Shown here one piece after another: positions 52,202 to 61,497 of a stretch of 64,000 nucleotides of DNA. The DNA lies in the NCBI RefSeq assembly GCF_003287975.1, contig NZ_QMKQ01000002.1, positions 310,001 through 374,000 on the forward strand, read 5' to 3'. The position numbers were made by a program, and so were the translations under genes. The notes under the pieces are model-generated. The model saw nothing but the letters and a program-made list of their open reading frames with translations. It did not search any database and was not told the DNA's origin. Source of the DNA: Arthrobacter sp. AQ5-05 (GTDB lineage Bacteria > Actinomycetota > Actinomycetes > Actinomycetales > Micrococcaceae). Positions within the stretch are counted from its first letter, which is position 1. Each line of letters starts with the position of its first letter.

Positions 52202-54061
52202 CTAGCCTCTCAGCCTCAGCGCATAAGCCGCGTCGATCCCTTTGGCATCGAAATCCGACTCGTCGAATACCTCGCCCTCGGATAGCCCCAACATGTCTCG
52301 CACGTGCTCAAAGTCTTCGTGGCTTGGATCGTTGCTGACGTCAATGGCGTGGTACCAGCCCGGGATTCCGCCGATGTCATCGACCGGGGCCTGCAAGCGC
52401 CCGCCGGTGCAACGCACCGCCTGCCCCGTGGGCGAGTCGAAGATCTTCTCCACGACGATCTTGTGCCGCCAACTGTCGCCAAAATCGTAGTTGTAGAAGA
52501 ACTTGTCCCTTGGCGCGCCCACCAGCTGGCCCACGGTGTAGTCCCATTCATCGAGTGTTTCTTCAAGTTCCATGCGGGGATCGGAGAACCTCTGGCTGTC
52601 GCCATACAAACCGGCTGCTGGGAGTTCGAAATCGTGCAGATGGCTGTTCAGCCAACCGAAGGCGACTTGCAGCGCCACGTGCAGATCGGCCAGGGAAATC
52701 GTGGACGGCACCACCAATCGGCGCCATACGGGAGGTTGCGTGTATTCCAGATCCACACGCAACTGAAGGCTTTTGCCTGCCGGCACCCGGGCAGGCAATT
52801 CGAATGGGTCGATTTCCGCCGCATCGACCAATTCCGGCATGTTCGCTGCCGCTTCCGGGGCAAAGGACGCCTTGATCATCTCCAACATCTTGGCGGGGTC
52901 GACGTCGGACACCTGCTCGTCCATGACATACATCGAGAACATGTCGTAGCTCTCGGCTAAGGCGGGGTCCGCGCGGTAGTGCGTATCGATCCGGACCACG
53001 CCTAGCTCCGCAAGTTCCTCGAGCATGTAGCCCACAGCCGCGAAGGAAGAATCCGCGGCCGCATCGCTCGCAGTGAAGACCGTGGGACGGGAGGAATACA
53101 GCGCGGCATCCAGGGTCTGCATCAGGCTCCCGCGCAGCGCAACGCCGTTCATTCGATCGTGCTCCACGATCCAGTCGCCATAGGACATCATGAAGGTCCC
53201 AATGAAGTCGGAGACAATTTCGCGGCTTTCCTTCGTAACCTGGCCACCCAGGAAATCTTGGGCATCCGGGCCCTGCCTGGCCCGGGTCTCGTCCCCCTCG
53301 ATCAGCTCGAGTTCAAGCAGGGAATCCCAGATCAGGCTGAGCCGCTTGACGGCCTTCAGGGAACCGGCATACGGTTTTATGGCGTCTCGCTCATCCGCGC
53401 CAAGGCCCGGAAGTGTGGCTTCGGTTGACTGCTTCGAGGTGCGGATCGCCACTCCGACAACGGCCGCCGCTTCAACGAGGTCCTTCTTGCGCAGGCCGCC
53501 CGAGGCCGTCAGATCGCGCCCCGCAGCAACCCATTCCAGGAGCTTTCGGGCATACCGGAGAAGCGGCATTGCATTGAAGACCTCGAAGGCCTCGGCATCG
53601 TTGACAGCAGGTAGCTCCTCGTGGTCGTTCTCGCCCGCGGACCCGCTTTCAACAACGGCATGCACCTTCGCATAGGCCTGTTCGGAACCGGTCCAGCGTT
53701 CCTGCTCCCGGAGGAAATGCAGATACGCGTCAAATGTGCCCACGTAGATTTCTTCGCTCATCAGTCCGCCGTCCGCCTGGATTTCCTCGGCCAGCACCAC
53801 GGCAATCTTTTCCGGGGCAAACTCCGTGACAGTTGCCTCGCCCGTCAATTCCGCGTACCTGTCAACCAGGTGGTGCACGCGTTCGAACACCGCGAAGGCA
53901 TTGTCGCGATCGACCCGGGAGGAATTGATGAGCCAGTCCATGAAGGGCCCGGCCAAGGCATCGATCCCTGCCCGTGCCCGAACCCGTGGAATCGAAATGA
54001 TCTCCCGCTTGACGGCCCGCTTGGGCTTGGCCTGCTTCTTGCTGGTTTTGCTCTTCGCCAT
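52202..54061 (-). CDS. Plasmid pRiA4b ORF-3 family protein
   Basis: The protein has 619 residues from the ATG at 54061 (GGAG upstream). The C-terminal 180 residues are the pRiA4b ORF-3 domain: LQLRVDLEYTQPPVWRRLVV, FGWLNSHLHDFEL, FFYNYDFGDSWRHKIVVEKI and CTGGRLQAPVDDIGGIPGWY. The first 400 residues are a helical region I do not recognise, starting with a lysine-rich stretch. The domain is spread by plasmids and islands and its function is unknown. The gene lies inside an insert that breaks conserved synteny, which supports acquisition by transfer. Confidence 0.88.
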   Translation of the reverse strand: MAKSKTSKKQAKPKRAVKREIISIPRVRARAGIDALAGPFMDWLINSSRVDRDNAFAVFERVHHLVDRYAELTGEATVTEFAPEKIAVVLAEEIQADGGLMSEEIYVGTFDAYLHFLREQERWTGSEQAYAKVHAVVESGSAGENDHEELPAVNDAEAFEVFNAMPLLRYARKLLEWVAAGRDLTASGGLRKKDLVEAAAVVGVAIRTSKQSTEATLPGLGADERDAIKPYAGSLKAVKRLSLIWDSLLELELIEGDETRARQGPDAQDFLGGQVTKESREIVSDFIGTFMMSYGDWIVEHDRMNGVALRGSLMQTLDAALYSSRPTVFTASDAAADSSFAAVGYMLEELAELGVVRIDTHYRADPALAESYDMFSMYVMDEQVSDVDPAKMLEMIKASFAPEAAANMPELVDAAEIDPFELPARVPAGKSLQLRVDLEYTQPPVWRRLVVPSTISLADLHVALQVAFGWLNSHLHDFELPAAGLYGDSQRFSDPRMELEETLDEWDYTVGQLVGAPRDKFFYNYDFGDSWRHKIVVEKIFDSPTGQAVRCTGGRLQAPVDDIGGIPGWYHAIDVSNDPSHEDFEHVRDMLGLSEGEVFDESDFDAKGIDAAYALRLRG

Positions 54062-54268
54062 TCCGGCTCCACCGTTGATTCGTTTGCTCCCGCGACACCC
54101 TTGTTCGCGCACGCAATCAGCTGATAATGAATACGAAAAAGATTACACGGCATCCAGCGTCGAGCCCCGAGGTCGTCTCCGGGTGCGAGTCGTGCTGATC
54201 GGGGACACGGAAGAACGCCACACTGGAACCAAGGCCCATGGCGAAGTTGACGTGAACAAACACAGGCA

Positions 54269-54298
54269 CGGCCCCGGTGGAAAAGTCCTCCGGGGCCG
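54269..54298 (-). terminator. Terminator-like hairpin after the Rv1083-like gene
   Basis: CGGCCCCGG (54269-54277) pairs with CCGGGGCCG (54290-54298), 24 bases past the stop of the minus-strand gene at 54322. Confidence 0.55.
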
Positions 54299-54321
54299 CG
54301 CCTTGAAGGATCGGGCGCGAC

Positions 54322-54594
54322 TTAGCGCGCGGGGGTATCGCCCGGTTCGTCGGGCTGGATTTCCTTGCCCTTGTCCACCAGCTCCTGCTGGCGGGCTTCG
54401 GCTTCGCCGCGGTACCGGACCTTGCGGATTCGGCGGGTCATGTCACGGATCAGGAAGATGGTGACGATGACGACCGCTGCGGTGGCCACAAAGCCAACGA
54501 AGCCCGGGCCGATGTTCTGGGCGGCGTCCCCCACGGGCGCGCCGGGTACCGGGGACGGACTAACGGAGGCTGCATACAGCAGGAACGAATACAC
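54322..54594 (-). CDS. Small single-pass membrane protein (Rv1083-like position)
   Basis: The protein has 90 residues. A short N-terminal part rich in Ser and Pro precedes one helix (VGFVATAAVVIVTIFLI, about 33-49), then a basic and charged cytosolic tail RDMTRRIRKVRYRGEAEARQ. The GTG at 54594 has AGAAAGAG upstream. The function is unknown. Its place directly after mca is the same as that of Rv1083 in M. tuberculosis. Confidence 0.8.
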   Translation of the reverse strand: MYSFLLYAASVSPSPVPGAPVGDAAQNIGPGFVGFVATAAVVIVTIFLIRDMTRRIRKVRYRGEAEARQQELVDKGKEIQPDEPGDTPAR

Positions 54595-54645
54595 GCGTGG
54601 GGCTCTTTCTGAAAAAGTTGGCGGCCGGATTCACCGGTACACCAC

Positions 54646-55563
54646 CTATCTTAGACCGGCAAACAGGTCGGTCTCTGGGAGTGTGGTGGGAACCGATGAT
54701 TTGATCAGGGTGAAATCCTCCCAAGGCCAAGCCTTGGCATAGATCGCCTCGGGCACGGCAAAGAAGAATCCGGTCGGATCGATCTGGGTCCGGTGCGCCA
54801 GCAGCGCCTGGTCCCGCTGCTTGAAGAAGCCGGCGCAGTTCACCTGAGTGGTGGTCTTGTGCGGCGAGACCCACCCGAAGAACTGCTCTTCGGGGTGTTC
54901 CTCCCAGGCGGCAACGCGCTCGGCATAGGGCGATTCGATGCCGGCGTCGACCATCGCGTAGTGCAGGGTCCGGAAACGCTCAGGGGCAAAGGCGCGGTCG
55001 TAGTAAAGCTTCGAGGTTTCCCAGGGCTCGCCCAGCTCCGGGGAGCTGTCGGCCTTGGCGGCTTCCGCGAAGGCATGCACCGCGACCTTGTGCGCCTGGA
55101 TGTGGTCGGGGTGGGGGTATCCGCCGTTTTCGTCGTACGCAATGATCACGTGCGGCTTGAACTCGCGGATCAGCTTGATCAGCGGGGCGGACGCGCGGTC
55201 CAGCGGCTGCAGCGCGAAGGAGCCGAAGTCGAGTTCCGGCAGCGGATCGCCCTCGGGCAGTCCCGAGTCGGTGAATCCGATCCAACGGTGTTCGATGCCC
55301 AGCACCGCGGCGGCCTCTGCCATCTCGCTGCGCCGCACGCCGGTCAGGTCGCGGTGCGCGTGGGCGAGCTCGCCCACGGCGGCATTGAGGATGTCCCCGC
55401 GTTCCCCGCCGGTGCAGGTTGCCACCATTACCCTTGCCCCGGCGGCAACGTATGCCGCCATGGTGGCCGAGCCCTTGGACGCCTCGTCGTCGGGGTGTGC
55501 ATGGACCGCCAACAAACGCAGGCCCGATGAATCAGCGATATGCTCCACGTTTCGTTCTTCCAC
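54646..55563 (-). CDS. mca: Mycothiol S-conjugate amidase
   Basis: Mca cleaves mycothiol conjugates to release mercapturic acids for export, the actinobacterial detoxification route. The protein has 305 residues of the LmbE/PIG-L fold. The zinc site is HAHPDDE (21-27) with a second block GGYPHPDHIQAHK. The C-terminal ending TLPETDLFAGLR fits Mca rather than MshB. The GTG at 55563 has GGAG ten bases upstream. It is divergent to the DUF4307 gene with greA beyond, the Rv1080c-Rv1082 order. The gene shows that the host makes mycothiol. Confidence 0.93.
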   Translation of the reverse strand: MEERNVEHIADSSGLRLLAVHAHPDDEASKGSATMAAYVAAGARVMVATCTGGERGDILNAAVGELAHAHRDLTGVRRSEMAEAAAVLGIEHRWIGFTDSGLPEGDPLPELDFGSFALQPLDRASAPLIKLIREFKPHVIIAYDENGGYPHPDHIQAHKVAVHAFAEAAKADSSPELGEPWETSKLYYDRAFAPERFRTLHYAMVDAGIESPYAERVAAWEEHPEEQFFGWVSPHKTTTQVNCAGFFKQRDQALLAHRTQIDPTGFFFAVPEAIYAKAWPWEDFTLIKSSVPTTLPETDLFAGLR

Positions 55564-55672
55564 CTAAGTGACTCCAACTTCCTCATGCTCGGTGAAGGGT
55601 TCCCCTTGCCAAGGCTTAGACTGGTAGGGATGATTTCCCGGCCGCGACGCCCACGAATCGAAAGAGGCGCCA

Positions 55673-56074
55673 TTGTCCAGCTTAACGAATAGGTACGGTT
55701 CGCCCAAGCGCGGCCTGGCCAAGAGAACCCGCAAGGCGCTGATCATCCTCGGTCTGGCCGTTGGCATCCTGGCTGCGTTCTACCTGGCCACCGCCACCAA
55801 TTCGAAGGTGGACTTCAAGGACAACTCCTTCATGGTCCACTTCCCCACCAGCGCCACCGCAATCGTGGACATCTCCAAGGATGCCGGCGACACGGTCCAG
55901 TGCGAGATCCGGGCAATGAACGAGTCCTACGCCATTGTTGGCTGGAAGACGCTGGTCGTGGGCCCCACCGAGGGCAAGGGCATGACGACCACCAGGTTCG
56001 ATGTGAAGCTCCGTACCGAGTCGCTGGCCACCACCGCAGGGGTCGAGGAATGCAGGCTGGTCAAGGCCTCCTGA
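55673..56074 (+). CDS. DUF4307 family membrane protein
   Basis: The protein has 133 residues: a basic N-terminus, one membrane helix (ALIILGLAVGILAAFYLAT, about 22-40) and an extracytoplasmic beta domain with CEIRAMNESYAIVGWKTL and a second cysteine in EECRLVKAS, so a disulfide is possible. The start is TTG at 55673 with AAAGAGG upstream. The family is limited to actinobacteria and sits between greA and mca. The function is unknown. Confidence 0.9.
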   Translation: MSSLTNRYGSPKRGLAKRTRKALIILGLAVGILAAFYLATATNSKVDFKDNSFMVHFPTSATAIVDISKDAGDTVQCEIRAMNESYAIVGWKTLVVGPTEGKGMTTTRFDVKLRTESLATTAGVEECRLVKAS

Positions 56075-56154
56075 CCACCGCGGGAACACCGCATCCGGGG
56101 CGTCGCTGATTGTTTGGCCTGCACGACGCGCCACTACGCCAAAAGCTCAAACTC

Positions 56155-56184
56155 TTGGGTAAATAGCTGTTTGGCGGCTAATAT
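56155..56184 (+). promoter_or_regulatory. Probable greA promoter
   Basis: TTGGGT (56155-56160) and TAATAT (56179-56184) are 18 bases apart in an AT-richer stretch. The predicted leader is about 160 bases. No riboswitch pattern was recognised in it. Confidence 0.45.
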
Positions 56185-56348
56185 CTTTCTAATACGTTAT
56201 TGCCCCGCTACAGACCGTGACGGACAAAGTTCTTCACCTGCTGTGCGGGGTCTTTGCTTGCAAGATGTTCGTCGCATCATCGGGCGGGACCGTCTCGGCA
56301 TGTTGTTCCCCCAGGGAGTAGCGGCCCTGATTACACAAGGAGTACCAC

Positions 56349-56843
56349 GTGACCACGACCAATCACGAACCAGTTGTTTGGCTGACCCAAGAGGCCTATG
56401 ACCGCCTTGCCGCCGAGCTCGAGCGCCTCTCGGGCCCGGGCCGCGCAGAGATCGTTGACCGCATTGAGCAGGCACGTTCCGAGGGCGACCTCAAGGAAAA
56501 CGGTGGCTACCACGCGGCCAAGGAAGAACAGGGCAAGGCCGAGGCACGCATCACGTACCTCAAGGACCTGCTGCGTCGTGCCCACGTGGGCGAAGCTCCC
56601 GCCGATGACGGAATCGTCGAGCCGGGCATGCTGGTCGAGGCAATCATCGCCGGCGACAAGACCACCTTCCTCTTCGGCAGCCGCGAGGTAGCCGGGGATT
56701 CGGATCTGGAAGTCTACTCGGAGAAGTCCCCGATCGGCTCGGCCGTCCACGGCGCCAAGTCCGGTGACACCCTCACCTACTCCGCACCGAACGGCAAGGA
56801 AATCACCGTCGAGATCGTTTCCTGCAAGCCTTACAGCGCTTAG
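56349..56843 (+). CDS. greA: Transcription elongation factor GreA
   Basis: GreA enters the RNA polymerase secondary channel and stimulates cleavage of backtracked RNA. The protein has 164 residues: a coiled-coil N-terminal domain with the acidic tip SEGDLKENGGYH and a C-terminal FKBP-like domain ending KPYSA. The GTG at 56349 has AAGGAG upstream. The preceding 274 bp hold no gene; they contain the promoter and a long leader. Confidence 0.96.
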   Translation: MTTTNHEPVVWLTQEAYDRLAAELERLSGPGRAEIVDRIEQARSEGDLKENGGYHAAKEEQGKAEARITYLKDLLRRAHVGEAPADDGIVEPGMLVEAIIAGDKTTFLFGSREVAGDSDLEVYSEKSPIGSAVHGAKSGDTLTYSAPNGKEITVEIVSCKPYSA

Positions 56844-56851
56844 TGCATTTC

Positions 56852-56869
56852 CCCGCGCGATGGCGCGGG
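56852..56869 (+). terminator. Short hairpin just after greA
   Basis: CCCGCGC (56852-56858) pairs with GCGCGGG (56863-56869) with a four-base loop, nine bases past the stop. Confidence 0.5.
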
Positions 56870-56994
56870 ACCCGGCCTGGTGGCCGCCGATCCCTCACCC
56901 GGATCCCGCCCTTGCCCCGTTGGGGGCGAAGGCCGGGGGTGGAGGCATCGGCGGCCATCTGTCTTTAACGCAGGCTCCTGGCCCCGCGAAAAAT

Positions 56995-57034
56995 GCCCTC
57001 CTTGTTCCTGCCCATGGGCAGGAACAAGGAGGGC
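56995..57034. terminator. 40-bp perfect palindrome between greA and ilvA
   Basis: The sequence from 56995 to 57034 equals its own reverse complement, giving a 19-bp stem either way. AAAAA precedes it on the ilvA side, so the minus-strand transcript ends in a T-rich stretch. It is a probable bidirectional terminator. Confidence 0.8.
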
Positions 57035-57055
57035 GTTGTCGTAAGTTTTCGGGGA

Positions 57056-58306
57056 TCAGCCCATGATCATGGGCTGGAAGCCCTCGGCACGCAGGTTGTT
57101 CAACACCATCTCCGAGTGCACATGTCCCTTGGTCTCCATGTCGATGGTGATCGCCACGTCCCCCATGGACAGCGAGCCGCCCACGCGGGTGTGGTCCAGG
57201 CGGGTGACGTTGGCATCGGACTCGGCGATGACCCGGGAGATGGTTGCCAGCTCGCCGGGACGGTCATCGAGCATCATGCGCACGGTCAGGTAGCGCCCGG
57301 CCGCCGAGAGGCCGCGCTGGATGACCTTGAGCATCAGCAGCGGGTCGATGTTGCCGCCGGAAAGCACCACCGCGGTCTTGGCGGGGGTGATCCCGAGTTC
57401 CTCCAGCTTGCCCTCGAGCAGCGCTGCCACGCCCACGGCACCGGCCGGCTCGACCACCAGCTTCGAGCGTTCCAGGAGGAACACCAAGGCGCGGGCCAGC
57501 CCGTCCTCGGAGACCGTGACCACGTCGTCGACGAGTTCGCGAATGATCTGGAAGGGCAGCTGGCCCGGGCGTCCCACGGCGATACCGTCGGCGATGGTGC
57601 GCACGGTGTCCAGCGGGACCAGCGCGTCGGCGGCCAGCGAGGGAGGGTAGGCCGCTGCGTTCTCGGCCTGCACCCCGATGATCTTGATTTCCCGGCCCAG
57701 TTCCTTGGCACGAGTCTTGATGGCCACCGCGACCCCGGCCAGCAGTCCGCCGCCGCCCACACCCATTAGCACGGTGTCGACGTCCGGGAGCTGCTCGAGG
57801 ATTTCCAGGCCGATGGTTCCCTGCCCGGCGATGATGTCGGGGTTGTCGAAGGGGTGCACGAAGACCGCACCGGTCGCTGTCGCGTAGCGCTCGGCCTCGG
57901 CCAGCGCCTCGTCCACGTTGTGCCCGTGCAGAATGACCTCGGCCCCGTGGTCGCGGGTGGCGGTGAGCTTGGGCAGTGCCACGCCCAGCGGCATGTAGAT
58001 GCGGGCCTTGATCCCCAGTCGGCGGGCGGCCTGCGCCACGCCCTGGGCGTGGTTGCCCGCCGAGGCCGCCACGACGCCGCGGGCGCGTTCCTCGGCGGTG
58101 AGCTTGGCCATGCGCACGTAGGCGCCGCGGACCTTGAAGGAACCGGCACGCTGCAGGTTCTCGCACTTCAGGTAGACCTCGGAACCGATGTCCAGGGACA
58201 GCGCGCGCGAGTGCTCCATCGGGGTGCGGACGGCCACGCCTTCAAGAAGGTCGCGGGCCTCTTCGATGTCGGACAGGCTCACCGGGAGTTGGGTCTTCTG
58301 GATCAT
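57056..58306 (-). CDS. ilvA: Threonine ammonia-lyase (threonine dehydratase)
   Basis: This PLP enzyme deaminates threonine to 2-oxobutanoate. The protein has 416 residues with the PLP lysine K58 in AGSFKVRGA, the phosphate-binding GVGGGGLLAGVA and a single C-terminal ACT domain (about 335-416). The one-ACT length is that of the short form, which may be the catabolic type, in contrast with long biosynthetic IlvA with two regulatory domains. The ATG at 58306 begins the family. It is convergent with greA, behind a strong terminator. Confidence 0.92.
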   Translation of the reverse strand: MIQKTQLPVSLSDIEEARDLLEGVAVRTPMEHSRALSLDIGSEVYLKCENLQRAGSFKVRGAYVRMAKLTAEERARGVVAASAGNHAQGVAQAARRLGIKARIYMPLGVALPKLTATRDHGAEVILHGHNVDEALAEAERYATATGAVFVHPFDNPDIIAGQGTIGLEILEQLPDVDTVLMGVGGGGLLAGVAVAIKTRAKELGREIKIIGVQAENAAAYPPSLAADALVPLDTVRTIADGIAVGRPGQLPFQIIRELVDDVVTVSEDGLARALVFLLERSKLVVEPAGAVGVAALLEGKLEELGITPAKTAVVLSGGNIDPLLMLKVIQRGLSAAGRYLTVRMMLDDRPGELATISRVIAESDANVTRLDHTRVGGSLSMGDVAITIDMETKGHVHSEMVLNNLRAEGFQPMIMG

Positions 58307-58408
58307 GGGAGCGGCTTTCTTCTGGGCGTGTTCACACGCTGTGCAATCGGGATTGGAAGTCTTTCGGGGCCAGGACCTTGGACCGGGGGTAGGCGGTGCG
58401 GGTGCGGA

Positions 58409-59725
58409 TCAGGAACCGGGGTGTGGTTCTTCTCCGTCAAGGTCGGCGGGAGCCGGTTCCGCGGAGCGGACCGGCTTGGTAATTCGTGAACCGTTCACGG
58501 CCGCCATGGCCGCGGTCTCGGGGCCAAAGAGCGGATCGTGCTCCCAGCCCCGGTCGGAAATGTACTTCACCACGGTGTTGGCCACGGCCAGCACCGGGAC
58601 GGCGAAAAGGGCGCCGGCAATGCCGGCGACGATGGAGCCGCCGGCCACGGCCATGACGACGGCCAGCGGGTGCAGGCTCACGGCCTTGCCCATGACCAAT
58701 GGCTGCAGGATGTGGGATTCGGCCTGTTGGATGAAGAGCACCACCAGCAACATGATCAGCGCGTTGACCCAGCCGTTGGCCACCAGGGCCAGCAGCACGG
58801 CCACGGCCCCGGTGACCAGTGCACCGATGACGGGGATGAACGAGCCGATGAAGACGAGCACACCCAGCGGAAGTGCCAGCGGCACCCCGAGGATCAGGGC
58901 ACCCACGCCGATGCCCACGGCGTCGATGAAGGCGACAAAGAGCTGGACGCGGACGTAGCTGACCATCGAGCCCCAGCCGCGGTGGCCGGCACCATGGGCT
59001 GCGGCCCGGGCACGGCGCGGCAGCAGGTTGATGAAGAAGCGGCCGATGCGCGGTCCGTCCAGCAGCAGGAAGATCAGCGAGAAGAGCACCAGCAGCATGC
59101 CCGTCACCAGGTGCCCAAGGGTGGTGCCCCAGGACAACGCACCGGAGAGGATGGACGAGGAGTTGTTCTTGAGCGTGTTCAGTGCGTCTTGGAAAAGCGT
59201 GTCGAGGTCCTGGTTGCTCAACCCCAGCGGGCCGGTGGAGAGCCAGTGCTGGATCTGGCTGATGCCGGTCAGGGCCTGGGCCCACAGGGAAGCGAAGCCG
59301 TTGGCCAGCCGCTGCCCAACGACGGAAAGACCTCCGACGATCACTGCCAGGAAACCGACCATGGTCACCCCGACGGAAAGCCCCTTGGGGAAACGCAGGG
59401 TGCGGGTCAGGAACTTCACCACGGGGCTGAGCAGCCCGGCCAGCAGGGCCGCGATCATCAGTGGGATCACCAGCAGGGACACGTGGGAGAGCAGCCAGAC
59501 GGCGATGCCCACGGCCAGCACGATGACGATCAACCGCCAGGACCAGGACGCGGCGATCCGCACACCGTAGGGCAGGTCCTCGGCCTCGGCATGGGCGGCG
59601 TAGATGCTCGCCGGGTTCTCGTCGGCCTCGGGCGCGGCGGCCATCCGTTGCCTGGTGATCTGGGTGCTGTGCTGCACCGCTTCGGTGGCCGCGGCCAGGC
59701 GCCGCAGGGGGCGCGGCAGCTTCAT
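58409..59725 (-). CDS. AI-2E family transporter (PerM/TqsA-like)
   Basis: The protein has 438 residues with about eight membrane helices in the AI-2E exporter pattern: WRLIVIVLAVGIAVWLLSHV, FPKGLSVGVTMVGFLAVIVGG, a long cytosolic section with LLDGPRIGRFF, and GSFIPVIGALVTG plus ILQPLVMGKAVSLHPL. The true substrate of this family is seldom AI-2; related members act as Na+/H+ antiporters or unknown exporters. The ATG at 59725 is chosen for its spacing to GGGAGCCAAGG. It is a single gene upstream of ilvA on the same strand. Confidence 0.9.
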   Translation of the reverse strand: MKLPRPLRRLAAATEAVQHSTQITRQRMAAAPEADENPASIYAAHAEAEDLPYGVRIAASWSWRLIVIVLAVGIAVWLLSHVSLLVIPLMIAALLAGLLSPVVKFLTRTLRFPKGLSVGVTMVGFLAVIVGGLSVVGQRLANGFASLWAQALTGISQIQHWLSTGPLGLSNQDLDTLFQDALNTLKNNSSSILSGALSWGTTLGHLVTGMLLVLFSLIFLLLDGPRIGRFFINLLPRRARAAAHGAGHRGWGSMVSYVRVQLFVAFIDAVGIGVGALILGVPLALPLGVLVFIGSFIPVIGALVTGAVAVLLALVANGWVNALIMLLVVLFIQQAESHILQPLVMGKAVSLHPLAVVMAVAGGSIVAGIAGALFAVPVLAVANTVVKYISDRGWEHDPLFGPETAAMAAVNGSRITKPVRSAEPAPADLDGEEPHPGS

Positions 59726-59873
59726 GCCTTGGCTCCCAGGAAAAGGGGCCCGAGGGTCGCGAACCTGCGCGCCGTCTTCCCGGTCGAACCCTTGCTGCCT
59801 GTCAATGCCATGAACATACGTTATCCCTTGAAAGTTGCCGGTGCGGCATAGATGACGCACATATTGCAGAAAA

Positions 59874-59914
59874 ACCGCGGGGCAGTACCCAAATCATGGG
59901 TACTGCCCCGCGGT
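59874..59914 (-). terminator. Intrinsic terminator of the Bax-inhibitor gene
   Basis: An 18-bp perfect stem (59874-59891 with 59897-59914) with a five-base loop is followed on the minus strand by TTTTT. It lies 16 bases past the stop at 59930. Confidence 0.88.
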
Positions 59915-59929
59915 CACACAGCAGATTGA

Positions 59930-60742
59930 CTAGTCGTCGCCACGCAGGATGGCCAGAATGCGCAGAATCTCGACGTACAGCCAGACCAGCGTCACGGTCA
60001 GGCCGAATGCGGCGGTCCAGGCGGCCTTGGCCGGTGCACCCTGGCGCACGCCCTCGGAGATGTTGGTGAAGTCGAGCACAAGTGCGTAGGTGGCCAGCAG
60101 CACGGCGAGCACGCCGATGCCGACGCCAAGCATGCCGCTGCGCATGCCGAACATGCCATCAACGGCGCCGAACATCATCAGGCCGAAGTTCAGCAGCGAG
60201 AACACGCCGTAGCCGATCATCGCGATCATGAACATGCGGGTCATCTTCGGGGTCGCGCGGTACTTGCCCGAACGGTAGAGCACCAGGGTCACGGCGAAGA
60301 CCGAGAACGTGGCAAGCACGGCCTGCATGGCGATGCCCGGGTACATGTTCTCGAAGACGCCCGACAGGCCACCGAGGAACAGGCCTTCGAAGCCCGCGTA
60401 CAGCAGGATCAGCACCGGCGAGGGCTGGCGCTTGAAGGAGTTGGCCAGGCCCAGGCCCAGACCGACGAGTGCGCCGACGAGCATCAGGGCCGGCAGCTGC
60501 CAACCGATGGCCGCACCGATGAGGACCATGCCCAGGCTCAACATCGTCTTGTTGATGACGTCGGCGTAGGTCATGCGGCCGGTTTCCTGCGGTGACGCGG
60601 AAGGCTGCGAGTACATTTCCTGCAGGGCCTGTGCGCTCATCGGCTGAGCATAGGTGGTGGACGCGGCACCCGTGGCGCCGGCCGCACGGGTCTGCTCGCG
60701 GTAGTTCTTGGACTTGAAGACCGGGTTTCCGCCCAGGGCCAT
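59930..60742 (-). CDS. Bax inhibitor-1/YccA family membrane protein
   Basis: The protein has 270 residues. After about 60 cytosolic residues with a FKSKNYREQ start there are seven membrane helices; the last ends in the charged ILRILAILRGDD. The actinobacterial branch of BI-1-like proteins has this length. Relatives act as pH-sensitive calcium leak channels. The ATG at 60742 has GAGGAG upstream. It is divergent to a lipoprotein gene and followed by an intrinsic terminator, so it is a single-gene unit. Confidence 0.92.
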   Translation of the reverse strand: MALGGNPVFKSKNYREQTRAAGATGAASTTYAQPMSAQALQEMYSQPSASPQETGRMTYADVINKTMLSLGMVLIGAAIGWQLPALMLVGALVGLGLGLANSFKRQPSPVLILLYAGFEGLFLGGLSGVFENMYPGIAMQAVLATFSVFAVTLVLYRSGKYRATPKMTRMFMIAMIGYGVFSLLNFGLMMFGAVDGMFGMRSGMLGVGIGVLAVLLATYALVLDFTNISEGVRQGAPAKAAWTAAFGLTVTLVWLYVEILRILAILRGDD

Positions 60743-61004
60743 GGTTTTTCTCCTCGGTAGGGTTGTTGGTAAATAGCCTACGTTGGTTCAACGCTCGGCA
60801 CAGACCAATAAATCCCCAAATCAAGACCTTTTTGGGTTTAAGCTGGCGGTTCATGGTTTTAGGAGCCGGGGCGAGGCAGGAATCCATCGTTCCCCGGCCC
60901 CCAGTCCGGTGACGCGTTGTTCAAGTTCGGCCAGCCTCTGGGGCCGCCGGGTCCCGGACAGGGGCAGGCTAGACGCGATTGGACCCAACGAGATAGGAGC
61001 TCCT

Positions 61005-61373
61005 TTGAAGCAGCTTGCCCTGATCATCGTGTTGCTGCTTGCCGCACTCGGGCTTGCCGGATGCAGCAGTGGATCGGAAATTGCGGGAGTCCCGCCCGAG
61101 GTGGCTCGACAGGCTTGGGCCGACGAGAAGATCGACCAATGGATCGGGGAAAGCGGCGCCAACGGCATTGACGAACTTCCCGAACCTTTCAGCCACGTCG
61201 AATCGTGGGAATCCCCGGAGACGGGTGTGCTGGTTGTTCGGGCCGGAACGCAGGACGTGCACCAGATCGCCCAGGAGTTGCTGCGAAGCGTTCGGGCCAC
61301 CGGCGGCGGGATTGTCTCGGTCAAGGTCGTGAATGATGCGGGCGACAGCGCGCAGTATCCCGAGATCATCTAG
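61005..61373 (+). CDS. Small lipoprotein, unknown function
   Basis: The protein has 122 residues from a TTG at 61005 (TAGGAG upstream). The signal peptide ends in the lipobox LAGC, so C20 should be lipidated. The mature part contains HVESWESPETGVLVV and GTQDVHQIAQELLRSV, a small alpha/beta domain that I do not recognise. No enzyme motif is visible. It is divergent from the Bax-inhibitor-like gene, with 262 bp between them. Confidence 0.75.
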   Translation: MKQLALIIVLLLAALGLAGCSSGSEIAGVPPEVARQAWADEKIDQWIGESGANGIDELPEPFSHVESWESPETGVLVVRAGTQDVHQIAQELLRSVRATGGGIVSVKVVNDAGDSAQYPEII

Positions 61374-61497
61374 CCGGACCGAGCGGCAGAGACTACCTGC
61401 GGGCAAGAAGGCTCAACCACCAAAGGACGTATGCATCTTTTGCCATGGTCAAGTGCATCAGATAGTGCTGCACAAGTATGCGGCGTGTCTTTGAAGC

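Noticed and set aside
56114-56401. 95-codon plus-strand frame upstream of greA
   Set aside because: It crosses the greA promoter and ribosome site and runs into greA out of frame; no domain is visible.
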